Shown piece by piece: positions 4,616-10,766 of a stretch of DNA of 10,766 nt (position 1 is its first letter; the number at the start of each line of letters is the position of its first letter). The notes below the pieces were generated by a model that did not search any database, was not told the origin of the DNA, and saw only the letters and a list, made by a program, of their open reading frames with translations. The DNA is from Sphingomonadaceae bacterium (GTDB taxonomy: Bacteria > Pseudomonadota > Alphaproteobacteria > Sphingomonadales > Sphingomonadaceae), in the NCBI GenBank assembly GCA_019245455.1, contig JAFARM010000191.1:1-10766 (forward strand), given 5' to 3'. Position numbers and translations under genes: made by a program.

Positions 4616-5532
4616 GGCCGCACCGGCGCAGCGCAGGCCGCCGCCGTCGCGTCGGTCGGCCGCGGCGTCCGGTTGCCGCAGATCGTGCCGCCGACGGGAT
4701 CGATCACGTTCGCCTGCACGGTCTTCGCCGCCAGCGGCAGCGCGTTGATGTCGTTGTCGCGGATCGTGCAGTCGCGGCAGCCGTAGATCGCCATGCCCAG
4801 CGGGTAGCTCATCCGCGCGCGGTTGCTGGTCAGCGTCAGTCGGTCGTAGCCGCCGTCGTCGCTGCCCGACTTGAACGCGCTGAACCCCTGGCCGTCGCCG
4901 TAGCATTCGTTGCCGGTAACGACGATGTCGGCCGAGATCAGCGCCGGGTTGGTCGCGCCGCCGTCGCTGGCGATCTGCAGGCAGTCGGGATGGTCGAGGC
5001 TGGTCGCCGGGTGCGCCTCGAGGACGTAGTTGCCGCTCGCCAGCCCGTGCTGGACGCTGAAGAAGCGGATGCCGTCGTTCCGCACCGGGTCGATCCGCGA
5101 GCCGGTGACGGCGACATTCTGAGCCTGGGCGAAGGCGACGCCGAAGTCCATGCCGGTGACGCGCGCGGCAATCAGGGTCACGTCCGTGGCGAGGTACGCC
5201 TCGAAGCCGGTGCCGCCGCGGTCCTGCGGCCCGTACTGGCCACCGGTGACGTGGACGCCGCCGGCCTTGAAGATCAGCAGGCCACCCTGGAACACCGCGC
5301 CGCGCGCGTCGATCGTCACGGGCGGCGCGAAGATGCGGTCGCGCAGCTCGACGACGGCGGTGCACGTGCCGGTGACGACGAATGCGGCGCCAGCGTGCGC
5401 CGCCTTGAAGGCGGCCGGCAGCGCGGTGCAGGCGACCGGAGCCGTCGCTGGCACAAGAGGCGTCTGGGCGTCGGCATAGCCGCCGGCCAGTAGCGCGATG
5501 AAGAAGACGAGGATCAGGCGCAGGCGGGTCAT
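4612..5532 (-). CDS. Secreted right-handed parallel beta-helix protein
   Basis: This 306-residue protein has GGAG 7 bases before the ATG at 5532. A signal peptide covers residues 1-22 (LRLILVFFIALLAGG core, ADAQ cleavage region). From about residue 70 to 275 short beta-strand rungs alternate with G/N/D turns: VTIDARGAVFQGG, GVHVTGGQYG, VTLIAARVTGMDFG, VAVTGSRI, NDGIRFFSVQHGLASGN, DIVVTGNECYGDG and CTIRDNDI. This pattern is typical of pectate-lyase-like and phage tailspike beta-helices. A DHPDCLQI segment (180-187) resembles the conserved active-face segment of related polysaccharide-acting proteins. Eight cysteines fit an oxidised, exported protein. It lies between holin-like and spanin genes, so it may act on envelope or capsule polysaccharide at lysis, or be a lysogenic conversion gene. 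Its substrate is unknown. Confidence 0.82.
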   Translation of the reverse strand: MTRLRLILVFFIALLAGGYADAQTPLVPATAPVACTALPAAFKAAHAGAAFVVTGTCTAVVELRDRIFAPPVTIDARGAVFQGGLLIFKAGGVHVTGGQYGPQDRGGTGFEAYLATDVTLIAARVTGMDFGVAFAQAQNVAVTGSRIDPVRNDGIRFFSVQHGLASGNYVLEAHPATSLDHPDCLQIASDGGATNPALISADIVVTGNECYGDGQGFSAFKSGSDDGGYDRLTLTSNRARMSYPLGMAIYGCRDCTIRDNDINALPLAAKTVQANVIDPVGGTICGNRTPRPTDATAAACAAPVRP

Positions 5533-5547
5533 GGCGGCACTCCGTTG

Positions 5548-5571
5548 GGGGCCGGGCGCGAACCCGGCCCC
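5548..5571 (-). terminator. Perfect hairpin before the beta-helix gene
   Basis: GGGGCCGGG (5548-5556) and CCCGGCCCC (5563-5571) form a perfect 9-base-pair stem with a 6-base loop, in the 47-base gap between the 63-residue gene and the beta-helix gene. No T-run follows. It could attenuate the transcript, stabilise an RNA end, or shape access to the GGAG ribosome site just downstream. Confidence 0.45.
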
Positions 5572-5579
5572 ACGGTTGA

Positions 5580-5771
5580 TCAGGCGCTCGGCGTCTCCTT
5601 GGCGGCGACGGCGGCGCGCACCGCATCGAGCCCTGCCTGCGCGTTGGCGACCGCTTCCGTGATCGGCGAGAAGTCGGGCGCGACGGCGGTCGACAGGCGC
5701 TGGATGCGCGCGGCGAGCGACTGCAGCGCCGCCGCCCAGCCGTTGATGGTATCCGCGATCTGCTGGATCAT
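5580..5771 (-). CDS. Small helical protein of the lysis cassette
   Basis: The protein has 63 residues, with a strong AAGGAGA ribosome site 5 bases before the ATG at 5771. The sequence (IADTINGWAAALQSLAARIQ, then ITEAVANAQAGLDAVRAAVA) reads as two amphipathic helices with heptad-like hydrophobic spacing, suggesting a short coiled coil or oligomer. It has no membrane span, cysteine or signal peptide. No family is recognised. Its placement after the holin-like gene suggests a role in lysis timing or assembly, but this is inference. Hairpins flank it on both sides (5791-5808 and 5548-5571), which could set its expression apart from its neighbours. Confidence 0.72.
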   Translation of the reverse strand: MIQQIADTINGWAAALQSLAARIQRLSTAVAPDFSPITEAVANAQAGLDAVRAAVAAKETPSA

Positions 5772-5790
5772 GTTCGTCTCCTTGAGGGTT

Positions 5791-5808
5791 GCCCGGATGC
5801 CGCCGGGC
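5791..5808 (-). terminator. Short hairpin after the holin-like gene
   Basis: GCCCGG (5791-5796) and CCGGGC (5803-5808) form a 6-base-pair stem with a 6-base loop in the 42-base gap between the holin-like gene and the 63-residue gene. The stem core and loop size resemble those of the hairpin at 5548-5571. There is no T-run, so termination is doubtful. Confidence 0.35.
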
Positions 5809-5813
5809 GCGGT

Positions 5814-6059
5814 TCAGTTGACGCGGCCGCCGACGGACGAGCCGAGCCAGAATCCGGCGACGCCGCTGACGACGCCCGTGATCCACGCGGTGACGATCGC
5901 CGTCACCAGAACCGGCGTCGTGCTTGGCAGCTCGAGCACCTTGACCGTGATCCAGAAGGCCATGGCGAGCAGCACGAGCGTGACGAGCAGCGTGGCGGCC
6001 GAGGCTGTGATCGTGCGCGGCGGCGGGGCGGCCGGCGCAGGCGGGGTGGTGTCGCTCAT
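5814..6059 (-). CDS. Two-TM holin-like membrane protein
   Basis: This 81-residue protein starts at the ATGA overlap with the endolysin stop, with AAGGGA 8 bases upstream. The N-terminus is a Pro/Ala-rich, mildly acidic stretch (SDTTPPAPAAPPP). Two strong hydrophobic segments follow (about 21-42 and 50-75), separated by LELPSTTP, with a small-residue end GFWLGSSVGGRVN. Size, topology and position beside the endolysin fit a class II-type holin or an antiholin, which would open the inner membrane for lysis. No specific holin family is recognised, and other small membrane proteins in this cassette are rival candidates. Confidence 0.65.
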   Translation of the reverse strand: MSDTTPPAPAAPPPRTITASAATLLVTLVLLAMAFWITVKVLELPSTTPVLVTAIVTAWITGVVSGVAGFWLGSSVGGRVN

Positions 6060-6652
6060 AGCAGCAATCCCTTGTAGATGGCGGTGCGCCGCCGGCGGTC
6101 GTCGATCCCGTTCAGGCCGCCGTTGATGGCGCGGGTGACCGACACAACGTCGTCGGCGTCGGCCAGGCGCGCGATGCGGCGCGTGACCCAGAAGTGGCAG
6201 GCGATGCGCATCGCCGTGGCCGGATCGGCGGCGAGGTCCGGCTGCGCGACAAGCGAAAGGCCGATCGCCGCACCGGCTTCGGCGTAGTTCGCCCGGCCAG
6301 TGAGCATGACGAGGCCGCGACCGCGGTAGGCGTATCCATCGCCCGGCCCGTTCCCGAGGCGGCCGTCGTAATGCGCGAAATAGGCGGCATCGCCGAGCTC
6401 GACCGAGTATCGGAACCCGCCCGTCTCGGTCGCCGTCTGCCCCATGAAGTGGGCTACCCGGAGCGGCGCGACGTCGATCCCGGCACCGGTCCACCCGGCC
6501 GCTGCTGCTGCGCCGTAGGCAGCGGCAGCCGAGGCCGAAGCGCCGCCGACGGCGAACAGCGCGGTCCAGGTCTTCGGCCCGGCAATACCATCCGCCGAAA
6601 GAGAATAGCCGTGCGCGGCCAGCCGGCGCTGCAGCTGCGCGATGTCGATCAC
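6056..6652 (-). CDS. Endolysin: peptidoglycan-binding domain plus GH19 lysozyme/chitinase-like domain
   Basis: This 198-residue protein starts at GTG 6652, overlapping the preceding TGA. Residues 3-35 (IAQLQRRLAAHGYSLSADGI, then GPKTWTALFAV) form a PG_binding_1-type cell-wall binding domain. The catalytic domain shows HFMGQTATETGGF with the likely catalytic Glu76, SVELGD with a second acid Glu85, YRGRGLVMLTGRANY (109-123) and RAINGGLNG (174-182). All of these are GH19 signatures. The enzyme cuts glycan strands of peptidoglycan in the periplasm after holin opening. It lacks a signal peptide, so release depends on a holin. It overlaps the holin-like gene by 4 bases. Confidence 0.93.
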   Translation of the reverse strand: MIDIAQLQRRLAAHGYSLSADGIAGPKTWTALFAVGGASASAAAAYGAAAAAGWTGAGIDVAPLRVAHFMGQTATETGGFRYSVELGDAAYFAHYDGRLGNGPGDGYAYRGRGLVMLTGRANYAEAGAAIGLSLVAQPDLAADPATAMRIACHFWVTRRIARLADADDVVSVTRAINGGLNGIDDRRRRTAIYKGLLL

Positions 6653-6759
6653 GCGCTCACCAGCGGATCGATCGTCACCAAGAAGCCGAAGATCGCGAAG
6701 TAGGCGACGACCGCGATGAATATCATCACGGCCAACAGCTTGAAGAACTCGCGCATCAT
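6649..6759 (-). CDS. 36-residue single-TM protein before the endolysin
   Basis: ATG 6759 (or ATG 6756, directly next) opens a 36-residue frame ending at TGA 6651-6649, which overlaps the endolysin GTG as GTGA. The upstream gene's TGA overlaps the first ATG. GGGAG and GAGGG lie upstream at workable spacings for the two starts. The sequence has a basic start (MMREFFK), then one hydrophobic span of about 23 residues (LLAVMIFIAVVAYFAIFGFLV), interrupted only by small or aromatic residues, and a short tail TIDPLVSA. It may be a pinholin-like, antiholin or regulatory peptide. The overlap on both sides and the clean membrane span argue that it is real despite its length. Confidence 0.62.
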   Translation of the reverse strand: MMREFFKLLAVMIFIAVVAYFAIFGFLVTIDPLVSA

Positions 6760-6968
6760 CCCTCGCTCCCCAGTTGATCGATCAGTGCGTTTAGCGCCGC
6801 GTCGGCGTCAGACGCCGGCGCGGCAAGGAAGACCGGATCGGCAAGCGCTTCGACCACCGCGCGCGCCTTGATCCCGGGCGAGGGCGGCTGAGCGCTTGCA
6901 CGTACCAGTTGCGATGCAGCGGCGAGCGCGAGGCCGCCGCTCGACAGCGCCGTCCCGATGTCGATCAT
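6756..6968 (-). CDS. Small hypothetical protein of the lysis cassette
   Basis: This 70-residue frame starts at the ATGA overlap with the 89-residue gene, with AGGA 9 bases upstream, and its TGA overlaps the next ATG. The product is Ala-rich and helical (IDIGTALSSGGLALAAASQL and DADAALNALIDQLGSEG), with a Pro-rich turn AQPPSPG in the middle. It has no convincing membrane span and no motif. No family is recognised. Its conserved-looking placement between two single-TM genes suggests it belongs with them in tail completion or lysis control. Confidence 0.6.
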   Translation of the reverse strand: MIDIGTALSSGGLALAAASQLVRASAQPPSPGIKARAVVEALADPVFLAAPASDADAALNALIDQLGSEG

Positions 6969-7234
6969 TTGGACCCGTCCTGTTGTTTCGCACGGTCGAC
7001 CAAGAAGGCGAGGCTACTGTTAATCGCCGTCAGGCTGTCGTGGTCCTTCGCGGCCGCGGCCTCGTCAGTGCCCTGGCGCTTCTCGTCTTCGATTTGCTTG
7101 CTGCTGATCATGTCGATCTTGGTCGACTGCGCCGACGCCTGCCAGATCAGGCCACCGAGGCTGAGCCCCAGCGCGGCAAGCGCGATCATGTCGGCAAGGC
7201 GCAGGGTCCGCGTGGCCCTGGCTTCATCTGTCAT
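6965..7234 (-). CDS. Single-TM protein with charged helical tail
   Basis: The protein has 89 residues starting at ATG 7234, with GGAG 9 bases upstream, 41 bases after the tail-fibre stop. A basic N-terminus (RATRTLRLAD) precedes one transmembrane segment (about 16-34, MIALAALGLSLGGLIWQAS). A polar, charged helix follows (KQIEDEKRQGTDEAAAAKD), probably a coiled coil, ending in AKQQDGSK. This topology resembles small phage membrane proteins near lysis genes, including some holin-like or Rz-like proteins, but no family match can be claimed. A longer frame upstream to 7519 is the antisense of the tail-fibre gene and is rejected. Confidence 0.68.
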   Translation of the reverse strand: MTDEARATRTLRLADMIALAALGLSLGGLIWQASAQSTKIDMISSKQIEDEKRQGTDEAAAAKDHDSLTAINSSLAFLVDRAKQQDGSK

Positions 7235-7275
7235 GGGCCGAAACTCCAACGCCGGGGAAGCAGGGATGTCGCCGA

Positions 7276-8499
7276 TCAGTCGCCGAGCGCGCGCCAGTTG
7301 AACCCGTCGCACACGGCCGATCCGCCGCCGTTGTTCTGGTAGTAGGCGACGAAGCCGGTCGCGCTCATCGACACGACCTGCAGGAAGGTATCGCGGGTGT
7401 TGAGCGAGCTCGGATTGCGGGCCGTGATCTGGATGTTGCGACAGGCGTTGGGAAAGGTGATCGGAAACGACACCGACACCGTGCCCTCGCCGGTGAAGGT
7501 CGATGTGTTCGACCCCCACTGCTCGACGACGCCGCTCGGCCGCTTCTCCCAGCCGGGATCGCCGAGCGTCGCCGACGATGTCGGCAGGGACAGCATCTCG
7601 AACCCTGTCCCGTCGTAGATCAGGGCATAAATCTGGCCCGCGCCGATTGCGCCGGCCGCGAGCGCGCTGCCACCGGCCGTGACCGGCAGCGCCGATCCGC
7701 CGTTGAGCGCGAGCGTAGCGGCGCCGGTGTTGGTCGCGCTCGCCTTCAGATACACAAGCAGCCCGGCCGCGAGCGTCGGCACTGGCGCCAGCGTCGCCGT
7801 CAGCGCATTGGCCGTTCCGCCTGCGACGGCGAAGTTATAGGCGTTCGCCTGCACCGCCGCCGCCGCCCCGGCCGGAGTGGTGGCCTTAGCGGCGTTTGTG
7901 CCTGTCGCCGTCTCTGCCGCGGTCGCGAGCGCGACGATGCCTGCCGTCGTCGTCGATGCGACCGGCAGCGAGGTGGCCGGCACGACCTCACCCGACAGCA
8001 GCTCCCACGACGTGCCGTCATACGCGAACAGCGAGATCTCGCCGGCGACCAAGCCGCCGGGGACGAGCGCGCCACCCTCGTAGGTGATCGACTTCGCACC
8101 GAGCCCGGCCCAGTTGAGCGTCGCCGCGCCCGTAGTCGTATGGCCGACGAGCACGCTCGCGGTGAGGCCTGCGGCGAGCGCCGTCGGAGGCAACGAAGGC
8201 GTCGCGGCGAGCGCATTCACCGCGCCGGTGTCGACCGCGTACGACGCCGAACGGATCGCCGCGAGCGCGAGCAGGCGGATCGCCTGCGTAAGTTGCGTGT
8301 ACGTCGTCTTCGACGGTGTCAGCCCGGCGGCCGTGACGACGTTAATCAGCTCGACCATCGTCATGTTCATGAAGTCGGCGCTGACCGTCGTCGGCGGAGT
8401 TCCGGTCGCGGGATTGCCGCCGGTGAAATAGCCGGGCGTTCCGGCGAGTGCCGGCACCGGCAGCACGCTCGCCGCCGAGGCGTTGTCGATTTGGAACAT
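7276..8499 (-). CDS. Tail fibre protein with Gp53-like C-terminal tip
   Basis: This 407-residue protein starts at ATG 8499, 13 bases after the gp48 stop with AGGGG upstream. Residues 1-85 form the baseplate-proximal part. Two related modules follow at 87-169 and 221-304. Each goes from NALAAT/NALTAT through LAAGL, TGAATL and a Gly/Ala-rich stretch to YDGTSWELLS or YDGTGFEMLS. Between them, AGIVALATAAETATGTNAAK and then ATTPAG (187-210) is the Phage_fiber_2-type repeat. The C-terminus, GWEKRPSGVVEQWG with FPITFPNAC and ending NWRALGD (316-407), matches tail-fibre gp53-like receptor-binding tips. The protein should form a trimeric fibre that contacts the host surface. Confidence 0.9.
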   Translation of the reverse strand: MFQIDNASAASVLPVPALAGTPGYFTGGNPATGTPPTTVSADFMNMTMVELINVVTAAGLTPSKTTYTQLTQAIRLLALAAIRSASYAVDTGAVNALAATPSLPPTALAAGLTASVLVGHTTTGAATLNWAGLGAKSITYEGGALVPGGLVAGEISLFAYDGTSWELLSGEVVPATSLPVASTTTAGIVALATAAETATGTNAAKATTPAGAAAAVQANAYNFAVAGGTANALTATLAPVPTLAAGLLVYLKASATNTGAATLALNGGSALPVTAGGSALAAGAIGAGQIYALIYDGTGFEMLSLPTSSATLGDPGWEKRPSGVVEQWGSNTSTFTGEGTVSVSFPITFPNACRNIQITARNPSSLNTRDTFLQVVSMSATGFVAYYQNNGGGSAVCDGFNWRALGD

Positions 8500-8512
8500 C
8501 GGCGGCTAGCCC

Positions 8513-9118
8513 CTAAAGATACTGGCTGTTGCGGGCGTCGTTAAAGCGGTAGCTCGGCGCGAAGCCGCTTGCCGACGACAGGATGAAGACCGTCGTGTCC
8601 GCCGGCGCGACCGACTGCAGCTCGCACAGCAGAACATCGGTCGACAGGCCGCCGAAGTTGGTGACGACATTGACGCCCCACGCGAATGCCCAGTCGTCCG
8701 AGGCGAGTGGGTCGCCGATCCGGTTCCGCTCGACGCGGAAAGGCGAGAAGACGGTGATCGTGATCGTAAAGCCGAGAGCTGCGGCAAAGGCGATGTAGCG
8801 CGACCGTGACAGGCCGCCGCCGCCGATGAAGCGAGCGCGAACCTGCGCCTGCCGCTGCCCGATCGTCGGTGAAGGGCCCGCGCACGGATCCGGCAGTCCG
8901 AGGCTCGCCTCCCATTCGGGCAGCAGATCGAGGGTCGTGAACGGAAAGGCATCGACGAGTAGCGCGACCGCGTCAGCGTCCGACCGCGCGAGCGACGCAG
9001 ACAGCGCGGCGAGCGTGGTCGCTTGGACCGAGGTCGGATCGTCGGGCCATACCGGCCCGCGCGGGCGCAGCGCGAGCGATGCCGCGGCATAGTCCGCTGC
9101 CGAAAAGCGCCCGCTCAT
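8513..9118 (-). CDS. Baseplate protein, Mu gp48-like (DUF2313/YmfQ family)
   Basis: This 201-residue protein starts at an ATGA overlap with the baseplate J gene. Family features include the N-terminal LALRPRGPVWPDD, the LLPEWEASLGLPDPC segment (66-80), TIGQRQAQVRARF followed by GGGLSRSRYIAFAAALG, and a late aromatic DDWAFAWGVNV stretch. In Mu-like and P2-like phages it is the baseplate wedge protein next to gp47 and before the tail fibre. Its length is normal for the family. Reading frame and start are firm because of the overlap and the collinear order with gp46 and gp47. Confidence 0.88.
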   Translation of the reverse strand: MSGRFSAADYAAASLALRPRGPVWPDDPTSVQATTLAALSASLARSDADAVALLVDAFPFTTLDLLPEWEASLGLPDPCAGPSPTIGQRQAQVRARFIGGGGLSRSRYIAFAAALGFTITITVFSPFRVERNRIGDPLASDDWAFAWGVNVVTNFGGLSTDVLLCELQSVAPADTTVFILSSASGFAPSYRFNDARNSQYL

Positions 9119-10254
9119 ACGTAGGTGATACCGCCGAGGATGGGCAGCGCCCCGGGATTAGACGTGATGTTGCCGGCGAACCCCGGGCCTACAGTGCCGG
9201 CGCTCGCAGCAATGGCGGTGAGAACGAAGCCGGCCGATCCCGGCACGGCGGCGATCGCCCCTTCGATCGCCGATGAATAGGTGACGCCGCCCGGCTGCGC
9301 GTTGGCGCGCAGCGCGGCGACGACGGCGGCGCGGATCGCGTTCTGCACGGCGACCGTCGCTCCCGTAAGGCCGGCGATCGTCAGCGTGATCGTGTTCGCG
9401 ACCGGCGCCGAGGCATAGACCAGCGCCGTCACCGGCTGCAGAGGCCAGATCGCGGCGACGACGGCGAGCTGATCGCCGGTGGCGGCGACGTCGCGACTGT
9501 CGAAGGGCGACACGCCGTTGGTTCCTTGCGGGATGCCGCCATAGGCCGCCTCGGCGTCATCCATCATGAACAGGATGACGACGCTTCCCGCGCCGCGGCC
9601 GCCGCGGACAACCCAGGCGCGCGTGACGCCCGGCACGGCGAGCGCCCACTCGACGAAGTCGCTCGCCGCGCCACCCTGCGGCGGCGCGGCATAGGCGAGC
9701 AGCATCCGGCTGCGGAAGGCGTCGTCGCCCTCGACGTCGGCCCCGCCAGTCAGCGGTGTCGTCGTCAGACCGGTCGACTGCACGCCAGCGACGCCGGACG
9801 AAAGCGTCATCGGAACGCCGGCCGGGGCTTCGCCGTCGGCTCCGGTCGCCACCGCGACGACGGAAACGGTTGTTGTGCCGCTGGCGACGGTGGCGTCGGC
9901 GGTCGACCTGAAGGCCACGCCGTCGGCGCGCGACATCGGCGTCCCGGCCGGGATGACCGAACCGTTCGTGCCGGAGAAGGCGACCTGCCCGGCGGCCGCG
10001 GTCGCCGGCTTGCGCGTCACCCCGTGCAGCGCCGCCCAGCCCTCGAGATACTCGTCCGTGGCGGTGAACGGCACCGCCTGGCGCGCGATATAGTCGAGAT
10101 AGCCATAATGGCCGTTGGCGAGCGCCGCCATGACGTCGCCGACGATGCCGAGGTTGGAAAAGCGTAGGAGGGCGTCGCTGCTCGGCAGCGCCGACGCAAT
10201 GTCGGCACGCACGGCGGTGCGAAGAGCGGTCAGAGTAGGACGTTCGAACGGCAT
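9115..10254 (-). CDS. Baseplate J/gp47 family protein
   Basis: This 379-residue protein starts at ATG 10254, directly after the TAG of the upstream gene, with AAGGGG 6 bases before it. It contains the baseplate J core: DEYLEGWAALHGVTRKPATA (67-86), GTNGSVIPAGTPM (95-107), VGVQST-like repeats, EGDDAFRSRMLLAY (165-178) and FVEWALAVPGVTRAWV (190-205). The last is the element that marks the family's wedge fold. The protein forms the rim of the hexagonal baseplate and links sheath contraction to fibre signalling. Length and order agree with Mu gp47. No truncation is seen. Confidence 0.95.
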   Translation of the reverse strand: MPFERPTLTALRTAVRADIASALPSSDALLRFSNLGIVGDVMAALANGHYGYLDYIARQAVPFTATDEYLEGWAALHGVTRKPATAAAGQVAFSGTNGSVIPAGTPMSRADGVAFRSTADATVASGTTTVSVVAVATGADGEAPAGVPMTLSSGVAGVQSTGLTTTPLTGGADVEGDDAFRSRMLLAYAAPPQGGAASDFVEWALAVPGVTRAWVVRGGRGAGSVVILFMMDDAEAAYGGIPQGTNGVSPFDSRDVAATGDQLAVVAAIWPLQPVTALVYASAPVANTITLTIAGLTGATVAVQNAIRAAVVAALRANAQPGGVTYSSAIEGAIAAVPGSAGFVLTAIAASAGTVGPGFAGNITSNPGALPILGGITYV

Positions 10255-10755
10255 CTACGGCCCCTTCCACGCCCAGTCGAACGCCAGCGTCGCCGTCTGC
10301 CCGTCACCGCGCGAGAGGGTCACGCGAGCGCCGAGCATCCCGGGCGCACTCCACTCCACCTCGACATCGACCGAAGCCGCGACGCCGTCGTCGATCAGCC
10401 ATTGCAGCGCCGCCGCGATGTCGCCCTTGACCAGCGCCAGCGTGATATCGGTCTGCTTGGAGCGCAGGCGCAGCCACAGCTTCGAACCCAGCGCCTTGGC
10501 GTCGTCGCCCCACCAGCCGCGGGGATCGTCAAACGCGGTTGCCGCGAGATCGTCGGTGGACGCTTCGGCATCGGTGAACAGGCTGATCAGCACGGCCGTC
10601 TGCAAGTCGTGTCCCGATACCAGCCCGAAATGGCCAGTTACCGCGTCAGGGATGCCCTGCGCTGCACCGGGCTGAAGCGCAGCGACGGCGGCGGCCGACA
10701 CCGCCCAGTCGCCGCGGCAGTCCGGCGGCGACCAGATCGTCTGGATATCAGCCAT
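10255..10755 (-). CDS. GP46-family phage baseplate protein
   Basis: This 166-residue protein starts at ATG 10755 with AAGG 7 bases upstream (10766-10763), and the right end of the window follows 11 bases away. The segments TAVLISLFTDAEASTDD (54-70), DPRGWWGDD (77-85) and GSKLWLRLRSKQTDITLA (89-106) are diagnostic for the Mu gp46 family, followed by ALQWLIDDGVAASVDVEVEW. Gp46 belongs to the baseplate wedge and always precedes gp47 in this group. The gene is complete, and earlier baseplate genes such as gp45 are expected beyond the right edge. Confidence 0.93.
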   Translation of the reverse strand: MADIQTIWSPPDCRGDWAVSAAAVAALQPGAAQGIPDAVTGHFGLVSGHDLQTAVLISLFTDAEASTDDLAATAFDDPRGWWGDDAKALGSKLWLRLRSKQTDITLALVKGDIAAALQWLIDDGVAASVDVEVEWSAPGMLGARVTLSRGDGQTATLAFDWAWKGP

Positions 10756-10766
10756 TCGGACGCCTT

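Larger units (their letters stand above)
4108..10755 (-). mobile_element. Late module of a Mu-like contractile-tail prophage (partial)
   Basis: All genes in this stretch lie on one strand and are tightly packed. They follow the order baseplate gp46-gp47-gp48, tail fibre, lysis genes, spanins, terminator, which is standard for late regions of myovirus-type prophages and of contractile tailocins. Head, terminase, sheath, tube and tape-measure genes would lie beyond the right edge. No integrase, repressor or attachment-site pair is visible. Confidence 0.85.

Noticed and set aside
4616..5626. Upstream extension of the Rz-like frame, giving 476 residues in total
   Set aside because: The part before 4615 is the beta-helix gene read in another frame and is dominated by Arg, as expected for shadow frames in high-GC DNA.
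7237..7519. Longer N-terminus for the 89-residue membrane protein
   Set aside because: This part overlaps the tail-fibre C-terminal tip in another frame. ATG 7234 has a ribosome site and directly precedes a sensible basic-plus-TM start.
9526..10270. Long alternative frames on both strands over the baseplate J gene
   Set aside because: Composition is Arg/Gly-rich without motifs, while the baseplate J frame shows clear family signatures over its whole length.
1..10766. CRISPR array, toxin-antitoxin pair or defence operon
   Set aside because: No regularly spaced repeats were seen. The gene pair at 2660-3320 has an HTH-like second member but neither protein shows toxin motifs. No helicase, protease or NTPase domains of known defence systems are present.

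Overview
The window reads as high-GC alphaproteobacterial DNA, most like a sphingomonad. This is inferred from strong G/C preference at third codon positions, frequent ATGA/GTGA gene overlaps, and the style of the cytochrome c, TspO and tRNA-Gly genes. No rRNA or other taxonomic marker is present, so the assignment is tentative. The window joins a short chromosomal segment to the late end of a Mu-like contractile-tail prophage, or of a phage-derived tail particle. A small accessory island lies between them.

Region 1 (1-1548) is chromosomal. It holds the end of an unidentified protein, a TspO/MBR-family membrane protein, and an 82-residue membrane protein whose GTG start overlaps the tspO stop. 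A hairpin terminator follows. On the opposite strand are a class I cytochrome c with a signal peptide and a tRNA-Gly(CCC) with its own promoter-like sequence and a GNRA-type hairpin terminator.

Region 2 (1549-4107) is an accessory island on the plus strand. Two small unknown genes run into a staphylococcal-nuclease-like gene through a 2-bp gap and then an ATGA overlap. A near-consensus sigma-70 promoter then starts a second unit: an unknown 116-residue protein, a small helix-turn-helix-like protein, and a 3'-truncated IS1595/ISXO2-type transposase coupled by another ATGA. A short coding-like fragment on the minus strand and two nested perfect inverted repeats close the island.

Region 3 (4108-10755) lies wholly on the minus strand and is transcribed from right to left. 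First come baseplate genes in the Mu order: gp46-like, gp47/baseplate J, and gp48/DUF2313. A tail fibre with a duplicated internal module follows. The lysis cassette then holds an 89-residue single-TM protein, a 70-residue protein, a 36-residue single-TM protein, a GH19 endolysin with a peptidoglycan-binding domain, a two-TM holin-like protein, and a 63-residue helical protein. After these come a secreted, cysteine-rich parallel beta-helix protein, an inner-membrane spanin (Rz-like), and an outer-membrane lipoprotein spanin (Rz1-like) whose start lies inside the Rz gene. Most genes touch or overlap, as expected for one late transcript that ends at the palindromes near 4057-4102. No capsid, terminase, integrase or repressor gene lies in the window, so a complete prophage cannot be told from a tailocin here.

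The points most worth following are the secreted beta-helix gene between the holin-like and spanin genes, the crowd of very small membrane proteins around the endolysin, and the degenerate transposase built into an operon with two unknown genes.
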